This document shows positions 38,201-50,200 of a stretch of DNA of 64,000 bases, piece after piece (positions within the stretch are counted from its first letter, which is position 1; every line of letters starts with the position of its first letter). A model generated the notes under the pieces. It was not told the origin of the DNA and did no database searches. It worked only from the letters and a program-made list of their open reading frames with translations. The translations under genes were made by a program, and so were the position numbers. Location: assembly GCA_946894095.1 (NCBI GenBank), contig OX335658.1, positions 11,895,001-11,959,000 on the forward strand, read 5' to 3'. Source of the stretch: Incurvaria masculella. Lineage: Eukaryota > Arthropoda > Insecta > Lepidoptera > Incurvariidae.

Positions 38201-41200
38201 TGTAATTATAATAATACAGCAGTGATACTCGCAAACTCACTGATAAAAACCTACAAGATACTTTCTATTGCCCTTGAATCATAAATATGGCAAGACGGTA
38301 TCACAAGTGAAGAGAAACATCCCACAATCCTTAATATGTAATCATAACAAATTAATTAACAATATCCGTATCTTGCCAGTATCGGCATCGAAAATTGGCA
38401 AAAATCGTCGGGATTTGCGGGATAGATCAACTATCTACATACTTATTTAGGTTTGTTCGTAACCTTCAGGGTGCGAGTCTACTCGCAATTACCGTTTAGT
38501 TACATAAAACCGCCCTACTAAAAAGAAACCTGCAAACTGTTTCACGCTCGCTGCATACAATCGTGACCTACAAATGGAAACTTATCCCCAATCAATACAT
38601 TTATCTACCTGAATAGTATGCTTCCTTATCACTCATTTAAATTGACATACAGACTAACTGGGTATAAAATTTCACCTGGCTTATAGGCCGGAAAAATTAA
38701 TCCTTTTGTCCCCTTTTCCTTTTGGTCGACGGAAACTAATCCGTGTAGCGGAGGAACAGCCAAGCGAACAGCTCCGGCACCATAATATAAATCTGGAAGC
38801 CCGCATATCTGGCCTCCCGAGCGTGGATAATAAAACGTTGCAACCTTTAAATGGGCGGTGAGCTTGCAATCCACGTGGCATACGCCATTAAGAATACCGA
38901 GGCAGTACGCAGAGGTGGTAAGTCCGGTCCCCGCTAGCGATTTACGATTGGTATGTATACTAAGCCCCTTCTCTGCTAGTCAGTAATAACCGATTATTGT
39001 TCAGTTTCCGTGTAAACCCATATTTACCAAGTAATTTGAAAATGCAATATTATTTAAATTGTGTAAGTTTCTTACCCAAAACAGTATTTCACTGTGTTTT
39101 TTAAGCAATTCAACCGTCAGAATTTTCTTTAGAGATTTTTTTTTACTTTTTTTTATCTTCTTTTAATCTGGCAATCTGCCTATGCAGGCATTTAGCTAGA
39201 GTTTATGAGTTGTCATTCGGTATTGCAGGATATTAGCTCAGTGGCTAATCCAAATGTCTCTGTGGTCTTTTGTGTATGTTCTGATCGATATAAGGTCTTG
39301 GGAAGCTATTTATTTAATTCAGCGTTATAGTTTTCATAGTAAAAAAAGACCACATTTTTTAGATGGCTAGTAGTCCTATAAAAAAAATTGAATACATTTA
39401 AATATAAAAAAACTTTATTTATACTACAATTCAAGCTTGATTTATAAGATTATACAAGTTTTTTATATTACTTTTCTTTTTGCTGTCTCTTGATGCCCAT
39501 TCTGTTAGACGTTTTGTCTTTTAGTTGTTATTTGTCCGACAAATGTGTCTTGTCTATTGCTACTTAAGTTTCCTTTTTTTTTCCTTACATCTTTTATTTC
39601 TCTGATGTTGGTGTTTTTAACCTTATATATTTGATAATTTTAGGCCAAGCATGCTCCGTTCCAATTTACGTTTTTTCTTAATATTTATATTTATATTTTC
39701 GTTTCGATTTCTTGAAAAGATAAGTTTTAAAATCTAAAGATTTTTTTTTTATTTTCATAGTTCAATTTGATGTAAACAACAAACCGAGGCTTAAGGTGGC
39801 CCAACCCGCTGAAATCCCCATACAAACGGGGAAAGAAGATCACGCCCATATTTCTTGTCAAAGATCCCAAATTTTGCTCAAAATATCTTTATTTGATCGA
39901 ACTAGATGTCTGATGACCGTTGGCGTTGTAAAATTGTGTTTGGTTTCTAAGTTATAAGGTCCGAAATTTCTAATTTTTCGCGCGTTTTATACAGTAACTT
40001 TGGAGGTGGATTACGCAATGATATAGTAAGAACATCTTCAAAAGATTAGTCATCAGACATAGCTTAATCAAGATTTATAATCTATTTGGTTTTTGTGTGA
40101 TTTTTTACTGTAGGCTTTTACTTTGAATTACTTTACTTTAAAGAGGAGACATTCTGCGACGTTTCGAGCTGATCGTTCAGCCCGTTGTCAAGGAGGCATC
40201 CGCCACGTTCGTACGCAGCAGACGACTCGTCTGCGGTAATCTAAGGAGTAACATGGAATATTTTTGCGGATTAATATGCCCTTCGTTTAATTTATTCTAT
40301 AGCGCTTCCAGTGACCGACCGGTAATTTCTATAGCGTAGGGTAAATATCATAACAACACTTTTTAGGACTTAGTACGCGACTTCAAATATTTAATCTCTC
40401 CACTGCTGCTACATCCAGAGAACTGAATATCCCCCCAGCGCAGCCATGGGAAAAGTTCGAAAATCCGTGGATCCAAATCTTCCTCCTGCTAGTACAATTA
40501 TATTATCTACTCCACATTGGATTAGTAGATTCTATAGAATTCTAATGATTCCTAAAAATCCAGATGCCTGCGACCGAGTATGTTCTGGGAGCAAAAATAT
40601 GTTTCTTTGCATAGCATAACATATAATTCCGCCTCGTGCATACAAAGCCTACCTTGATTATTTTATGTATTTAATGATACGAAATTACCGTCATATCATT
40701 AATTTGAGTTTCAGCGACATCTACATTTGAAGCATTGTAATCAGATTTTGAAACAATCCTTACAATCTAGATGTCGCTGAAACTCAAATATAAAAGTTTA
40801 CCGTACCATCTAATCGATGAAAATATTTTTTAGTAAATTCTAATTGGAGTGTCGGCCCAATTTGTCACACAAAAATGTTATGAAGGAGTATGCGAATTGA
40901 TTCCAATCGATCCACGTTTGAAGGAGTTTCGAATATTCGATCAACATTTTGCAGATGTTGCCGGGAGGTTCTAATTCACAATCGACAATTTACATGTAGT
41001 TGACTGATCTGAAGTTTGAATTTTAGGATCGATCCAAGAAAATATAATAAAAATGTTCAAAAATATATTACAAAAATGTTCAACGATTCAACATTGCCTT
41101 TTTTAATATTAAAACATTGGATTAAAACATTGAATTTAGATATCTCGGTTAAATCGTAAGAAAAAGATCTTTTGATTCAGACATATATAACATTTATAGT

Positions 41201-44200
41201 ACAATTCTATCTATTATGGTATAATAGATACTACAAATTAAATTACAATACTATGACGTCACGATGTACTTGCAGAGTTCGTCGCTGACGGACCTGATAT
41301 CGGGCTTCAACACTAAGGCTGAGGCGCATCAGAGCCTACAGAAAGTCACTGCCTTCAGTGGCAGCTTCCAGGGCGATAAACCCACATTTTCCAAAGAGGA
41401 ATATGGCAAGTGAGTAACAACTTTATTATTATACTTTGTTTTTTTTTATGTTAATCGTGGCATATGGCGCACGCCAGCACCTATTAAGGTGGCCCCACCC
41501 GACGGGCCTAACTCATTCGCGGGCACGGTACAAAACCGTGCTGTTGCGCTCTGGGACCTTCTCTGTTTCAAAGAATAAGACAGGCTCCGTGATGAGGAAG
41601 ATGCAACATGTCCACAAAAAAGACAATGTGCATAGTGTATGATTTGGTAATATTCACGAAAATTTTAATTTCAAAACTATTTATAGCTAAAAGTAAACCA
41701 CGACCGCTGTAGTCAAAAATCTAACAAAAACCAAATCGATTATAAACCTTGATTAAATGAGCTATGTCTGATGACTAATCTTTTTAAGATGTTCTTACTT
41801 TATCATTGCGTAATCCACCTCCAAAGTTATTGTATAAAACGCGCGAAAAATTCGAACTTTCGGACCTTATAACTTAGAAACCAAACACAATTTTACAATG
41901 CCAATGGTCATCAGACATCTAGTTAGATCAAATAAAGCTATTTTGAGCAAAATTTTGGATTTCTGACAAGAAATATCGGCGTCATCTTCTTTCCCCTTTT
42001 GTATGGGGAGATGAGCGGGATGGGCCACCTTAAGATGCCCGAAAACGCCCATGGGTTTTTGAACTTTCAGGGGGGCTGCGAAACCATGCCGGCCGGTCAG
42101 GTGCCACGTTTGAAGGACTCTTTGGGGGAAATACTTCGGAAAGGAGTTTATTACATTGTTTACCAATCCTATAGATAAAGCATCTAGAGGATCGGTGGGT
42201 TCTCATTTTTGGAATGTCGACTGTGAATTTGTGCATTTTCTTCCTGTCCCGAGTTGAGCGAAGGTAAAAAGGGGACGGTGGGACACATTATGCCGCTCCG
42301 ATGATCATTCTCCAGCTTAGGAAGTAATTTTCTCTGGTCAACCTTAAATTATAATTAAAAAATACGCCTAATTCGAGTTATCAGTTTTTAATTCGTTTAC
42401 CTATATGTATTTATATTTGGTATTTTTATGTATTGAATGTATACAAATTGCCGTTATCTCATTAGTCATTCAGCGAGATCTACATTGCAACATTGTAATC
42501 AGATCTTGAAAATAATCGGAAAATGATTTGGTTTAGACATTCGTCTGAAGCAGGATTCGAACCTGCGACCCTAGGTTTACATGTCCTCTGCTTTTCCGCT
42601 GAGCTATCCAGACAAGTACGTCATCCTCGATTTTATTCGAATCGATGCAATGCTTTCGCTATCTACTACTAGATGGCGCTGATATGGATTATTAACCCTA
42701 CGAGTAGGCATTTCTAACTGCAATTGCATTGCATTGAGATCTTAATTGCTGCCGTGCGAAAGTAAGTTTGATATCACTGTATAACCTTAAAGTAATGTAT
42801 TATAATAACTAAAATAAACACATTATTAAATCATATCATGTTAAAAGAAACGTTAAAATCCCAGAATAAAAACCGAGAAGGCCAGAAGAACGGGAAATAG
42901 GAAGTATCGCTGCGCGGGAGTTGATGTCAGAATGCTAGTGCGCCGACGTGTCGGTCAGTCAAGCCGTGACCTAGATCGGATTGCTGGGCGGCCCGCCTGC
43001 CGTGAACTGCCGCCTACGGCCGCCGCCCGCCCTTGGCATACGCACTTCCGGAAAGCTACGTGACCTTGAAAGCTACGTGAGATTAAACCAGCGAGCATGG
43101 AAGGACGGAAGAAGCGATCGAAATGGCGTCAGCAGCGTAGCCACGAGTTAATCCAAAACGTTGCGTTGCGTCTTCGGGACGGGCAACATTGAACGTCCGT
43201 TATACTAAATAGCGCCCTGTGAACTTTCTAAGGAAAACTCAAACTCAAATTCTGTATTGGTACATACCACACCGAACTCACTCGCCAGCGCTTCTGTTTT
43301 TGTATGTAAAAGCTTTTTTTTTCCATGGTAAAAGTGACAAAAGAGTGTCAGTGTCTAAATAGTTTCATAAACATACCTTCACGCCACTTTCCCGGAGAGG
43401 TAGGCAGAGATGATAGTAGCAGAATTTCTAAATACTCGCTGAATTAAACAGACGAAACATTTTAATTGACGTATGCTGGGCTTCCCCGATGATGTGTGGC
43501 TTTAGCAGCTAACTTACTCAACTGTGGAAGCCGACATACTCAGTGGTTGCGGCCAGAAATCATCGAGTACTACGAGGACATTCGTATTATATCGATCATT
43601 AATTATTGCTGATTGATCCCTGACTCGGGGATGTAGCTGCGTGCAAGATGTTTAGTGATCTACTCGCCTATTCCTGGAATTCCGTTATCGGGAATCAGGA
43701 ATCCTGAGTCCACAAAAACGCTTTTATAGCGATTTTTACAGCATTTTTTTCGACGGAATACCTTGATGAATTGAAGCCGATCCATTGCTCGGAGATGGAA
43801 CGGCGCAGCACGGAGCGGAGGCGCATACGTGGGTGTGCAACGAGAGGACTACGAGGACATTCTCCCTTATTATATCGATCACTAATGATTTCTGATTGAT
43901 CTCTGACTCGGGAATATAGTTTCGTAGAATATGTTTAGTGATTAGTTGCGTATTGCTTGCAGACCGATCCCTGGCTCGGAGACGGAACGGCGCGGAGCGG
44001 AGGCGCAGGCGCGGGTGTGCAACGAGATGCGTGAACTTTGCGAGATCATCAACGAGTATGGACAGACGCCCTGCAAAAGTCTTCTTCCGCCCGATCTGAA
44101 AGCCGCTACGAAGGTCATCAGTTTCGGAGAACTATTTTCAGTGAGTTTTATCAGAATTATTTATCTAATATAATACGTAAGTAACAAAAGATCGGAAGAC

Positions 44201-47200
44201 GTTTAAAAGTAGAGCATAGGAATTTTGATCCTTGGTAGATTGGAACTGAACATCAGTTAGTTAAAGGCATGACCAGATTTGGAAAGAATGTAAATTTTTA
44301 ATCCTGAAATATACCAAATACGTTACAAGAATTAGCTCTTTAAATATTAACCATTAATTTCTATATCACTTTACTCGCGTTCATTTGAAAATGTTCGTTA
44401 AACTAGGCCAGCAGGCCTACGTATTCATTGAATTCCATAATCAGGAACCAGGAATCATGAGTCTAGACAACCGCTTTTATAGCGATTTTCAAAGAGATTT
44501 TTTTGACGTAAAACCTTGATTAATTTAAATTTTATATTCCGAAATATTTTGGTCAGCATAATCATTTTGAAAATCGCCATAAGCGCTGTTTTCGAGACTC
44601 AGGATTCCTGATTACAGAATTCCAGAAATAGGCCAGCTGGTAAACGATAAACAATGTAGGTACACAAAATTTATATCAATGTTTGATTTAAAACATCACT
44701 TTTTGTGGAATATATGGAATCAAATGAGCATAAACCTGAAGCCGTAATGACCAGTTAAACCATAAGCTTACGCAGTATCAACGTTGATGTCTTGTTCTGC
44801 AACCAGTCCTAAGCATAATTGTGATACGTATTGACGTAAATGATTTGTACAGCTCGTGGTTTAGAGGCTAGAAGACTTGCCTTTCATGCGAGATATTAGT
44901 CTTCACATCCTCCCCTCAGACATGCACCACTTTCTTTCTCTTTCTAAGTTGGATAAGTGCAATTTGCTACGAATGCGAGCTTTTCCATGGTTCGGAACCC
45001 ATGTAAAACTGTAGGTCCTCTTCCCCTCTAAGGTGACAAGGCTAAGCCTGGCTGGTTTGGTACCACCGCACTGGATGAAACTTTCGTTTCAACTAAAATA
45101 AAAAAAAACCGTGTTTTCTATCCATTTCAGTTTAGTCGTGCTCATAAAGAGAAGATCCTGGCATGGCACCTAATTTCCTCGGGAATGTGGTGTATTGGGC
45201 TTATATCACGACGGTATTTGTATTAGCCATCCATGTCAGGTTCCATAAAAAAACCCAATGTGTGCATCAAAACGAACTGAGATTCAATTCAGATATCGTT
45301 GGATTATGGATTTTAAAAAGTTTCGCGGAACCGAATGGTTTTTTTTAACATAAGATAGTTTTGAGAACCTTTAGCCTGTTGATTATTTGTCAACATTTCT
45401 AATAATTAAAATACTGTTTAAGGGTAACTAAGGTATTTTAGTAAATTATTCAAAATGACTTGACCTGACACGCCTTTCCAAATAATAAGTTGTACCATCA
45501 TCATTATGTCTACGTTGTTAAAGCATATTTTTCATCTTTAACAACTTGCTTCCGTCATTCCAAACTATTTTAGTATTTGGCAAGAGACAACAAGTATACA
45601 CCTGTACAACTTACAGGTAAATTTTGTCTCCTGAACTTCACTGCTCCACTGCTCAAGTCCATTAAATAATTTAATGATTATGAAAATACTTACCAAATGT
45701 TGTACTTACTGTACTTATTGAATTATTAATATTATGCGCGTTTATTGGATATCATATTATGTTTATATCAGTAAATGTTGAAGAAATGTTGAAGGTAAGG
45801 GAAAACATTGATGCTTGTTAACGGTTGCATTAAATCCTGCTTTTTTTAAATGAAATACCTATGGGTGGCTGTGATGAGGACCAAAGGTGTTAAAAAAGCC
45901 ATCTACACCTTTTGCGAAACCATGCTCAGCCAGGCTGAGCTGTCGAGCTTGTTTTAATTACGCTTGAAGACTTTATAGGTATGAGGAAAGGCACCCGCCG
46001 GTTACACTGGCGGACGGCAGAGAGACGGTTCGTTCTCAAAAGTCTAATGTCAACCACAAATATTGTTCTGATTCCCTGCGGCGGGTGCTCCGAATATATG
46101 AAGGATGGTGAGGAAAATAATTAACACCAAACTTAGCCATTTTGTAGTCATAACGCTTTCCTTCAGTTCGAACGCGGTCAAGGTCAACAGTGCCACAACC
46201 CACACGCGGAGAATGTCTCTGATTGCTCAAGCGTACCTGCTAGAGAGCATGATTCCCGAATTACACGTCACGAATTCTCGTTCGAGCACGTGTCCGCATC
46301 AAAACATACCTTGTAGCTTTGTGAGTCAGCGGCGAGGAATCTGACAGCTCTCAGCGGCGCGAGCGAGGACGCAGTTTTGGCGGGAAATAACTCGCGGTAG
46401 TTCGGAACAATGAGATTAAGGTTACCGTTCGGTAACTATAATTTTGATTGCAATGATTATCTTTCCCAGTGATGAAAACCACTGTATCGACTGAAGAAAC
46501 CTATTCCTAAATTAACACTCCTTAACTTAGGTATCATTTACCTATTCTGTGCCGAATCCATTTTATTGACGACGTTTCTATATTGTAATAACAACAACGA
46601 TAAATGAAATTTGATTAAATTAATAAGTACAAATTAAATTATTTTAGTAGGATTTGTTTAGGATGTTTTTGGGAGAAGCGTTTGACCAGCGATGTCAGCG
46701 GGTCGGGCGGCCGGCATCCGGCTATCTCCACTTCGGCAGCCGGAATTTAGTGACGTCTCGAATTCCAAGGTGGCGACGCGCGGCGGCGGGAAACGGGACG
46801 CTGCGGCGGCAGCGGCGCGGCGACCGCGACGAGGTTGCAGACTATTTTTGGCCGCGTCGGTCGCTCAGCCGCGCCGCCGCCGCCGCCCGCCTTTGCCGCC
46901 GCATGTCTTCCTCTGTAATTAGCAATACAAACAAGCTATTTACAGGAAAATCCACTCATCCGTGCCAAAGCCTGGTCGCTTGTGGGCATTTATCTATGCT
47001 CGTGGGCCACTGGTATCCGTAGCCATATGCATACTGAGATAGCACAATATCTGTGATATGCCTTGCAATCACCTTTCAACTTATGCGCACACAAATACTT
47101 ATTGCCTAAAATAATAGCTTTTAGGCTCTCGTCTTGGTCTGGCTCTGGTGTCTGTCAATCACACGCTTTTCCTCCCAATTGTTCTCATATAACTTGTTCG

Positions 47201-50200
47201 AAAATTACATACTTACAGTTTTTACAAAACTAATTACTTTTGTTCAAAACGTCCTACTTTTTGGGAAAAAGTATGAAATTGCAAAATAATCATCATGTGG
47301 CGAGTTTCTTCGATTCGCACTCTGTCTCGTGGTGATATTCTCAACATGACCCATGTCGATGTTCAGAAGGGACGGTGCCGTCAGTTACGTGAACACGTTC
47401 ACGCTTGACCGCTTTTTAAACATAAATTTGATTAAACATAAGTTTTGTGTCTACCTAATCAGAAATTATAGCACTTGTCAATCAAATATTAAAATAAACA
47501 TTACGCAATACTAACCCCACCAAAAAAATTATAGTAGATACCTACCTATCTAGTAGTAATAAAATATTGTAGAAACATACAGAACTCATTTACGCCTGCT
47601 GCTGGAAGTAGAGAGAGGGAAAAAGCGGGCGGGTGCCAGTATACGAAAGTAAACGACGCATGTTGTTTTCAGACCAATATTCCAATATTTTCGTTCATTC
47701 AATAAGTAAATACGAGTACCTAAACATAAATGCATCCTATCCGATCGGTTACACCACTAGGACTTCAGTTTACCTCTCATCCACTGACTCCATTCCTACC
47801 GTCAAACCTCTTTGTAAGCCGCGTTCAACACAGAACTGATAGAACCATAGGCTTAGAATGTAAAGACAGGAGTCAGCTGACGGAGGAGACCAAAATCGTT
47901 TCATACAAAATGTACTGAAATTATTTTTTTCACTAAAAAAAATGTTTTACGCTATGTAGCTTCAAAATAATGATCTGAAGTTATGTTTTAAGTTTTACTT
48001 TGAAATATTGAAAAAAAGAAAAGAATTTTGATCGACAAAAAATCAGTGGGTAACCCCCTATTTACCATCAAAAAAGGGTTCTTGTCCGGGTTTTTTACTC
48101 CCGATCACTAAACAATCTATAAATGCACAGGTCACCATGCTTTCTTTAAGGAAAACTAGAGAAATCATAAAGATTTCACAAAAAAAAAAAAACATTTCAC
48201 AATCCATGAGCGCGACTCCAATGTATTGATAACGATTTCAGAAGTGGTCTCACCGGGCAGATGTGCTCCATCTCCCTCTAACTCATTGTTCATGTTGTCA
48301 GCAAAGCGAGCTATGCTACGTCATTTCCCCCGCTGCGCCGTCGTCGGTCAGTACCTCACCGCGTGAATTTAGCGTATTGAGGAGTAACTTCGCAGTTCCT
48401 GCGGAAATATTGCATCCAACAATATTATTTCTGGACAAAGTTGGATCTGCGGTTATTGCGACGTTTATTATTTTTGGATGGCGTCGATATTGGGCGCTGT
48501 CGCGACTCCGCACTGACGGAGCCGAACGTAAGCGTTTCATCTTGATGACGAATGCTCCCGTCACCCCAGGGCCGTTGCTGCTTTGCTTAAATGTTAGGTT
48601 TTAAATTAGAACTTAGAGACGGATTTTTATCAAATAGGTTTTACCATAGAAGCCAAATTAAAAAAAAACATGTATTAACTAGTACTTCGAAATAATAATA
48701 CAATATTACGCAGTAATATTATATTATCTATGAATAATACCAAATAATGCAAATTCTTAGAGTGAAGGGGCAATCAGTCACCCGTATTTTTATTTCAAAA
48801 ACGTTTTTTTCTCGAATTCAGTGTTTATAATACACTGCCATGTATTTCGAGCAATAACACTGATTAACAATATTAAATCGATCCCAAACTCATTATAACT
48901 CTGTCCTTACTTTTACTCATTGATATTTTTCTGTGTTTTCAGATATACACAAATATATCCGACAAATTAGTTGGGATTCTATTACGGACCAGAAAATACC
49001 AGCTCACCAATTTCGAAGGAGAAGTATTATTCCAAGTAAGAACTTAACCTTTTCAGCTCTTGCATTTGTATTGAAATTAATATTGTATTATTGTTTTTTT
49101 ACGTATTATCCTTCCTTTAAGCCGGATATATCCTATTATAATTTCCACTTTTCATCTCACTAAAAATTTTATGTTCATGTAACTTTAAATAGGATATAGC
49201 AATGTGGACAAATAATTTGAACAAACATTTGAGTTTTATGTTTAATGATTCCGACCTTAAGTAAAACAGACTGTTGTTCCTTCCCCACCGACATTAGATA
49301 ACACCACTTTTTCTAAAATATCGCAAATAAAAATCTTGTTCAAGAAGGCTTAGGTTTTTTAATGAAAACGTCTCAGCAAGAATTGAATTTCCAATCGTGG
49401 GTTGAAAACATTGAGCGGGTTTTTGAAAAGTAGGATCTATGCAAACCACACTGAGACCACTAAGGAAATCTAAGAAGAAATTGCACGTCAATTTCGCTCT
49501 TACTGCAAACCTTCAACAAGAGTTCATACCTGCCAACAGGAAAACGGTGGCCAATCAATCGATATTTTGTTTCATGTATAAATGTCATCACTGCAAAAAT
49601 TTTAAATAAAACCTTGAATAATCCATGTCCAGTCACAGATCCACAGACAGACACACATCCCAGTGGCGCGACGCTTTGCGATTCGATAATCTGAGCCCGG
49701 TTGGTACCTAGAAGGTGGGTGACCATTTTCAATCGATTAGACATGCCGTGGCTCGGATTCCACGTAAAACTGTAGGTCCCCTTCCTAACTTACTAGTTGG
49801 TGGGATTAATCAAGCCCGGTTGGTACCATCGCATCAAATGAACGATGGTCGAAGCAGCAATGAAAACTGCCCGTGTTTTCCATCCTTCAATGTAGCCGAG
49901 CAATATAAGGCATTGGCACGGCACCTAGTTCCCATGTGGTGTGTTATTCTAATATCTGACGGTCAGTTTGGTATTAGCCATCCATGTCCAGTTACATGAA
50001 AAATCACCCAAAAACCGGCCAAGTGCGAGTCGGACTCGCACACGAAGGGTTCCGTACCATCGTAGAAAAAGAAAACAAAAAAATCACGTTTTTTGTATGG
50101 GAGCCCCCTTTAATTTTAATTATTTTTTAATCTTACCTATTTGTTGTTATAGCGGCAAAATAAATACACACTCTGTGAAAATTTCCGCTGTCTACCTGTT

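Noticed and set aside
46654..47022. 122-codon frame starting MFRMFLGEAF
   Set aside because: It lies in a GC-rich island open in several frames, has no domain and no splice context, so coding is not supported.
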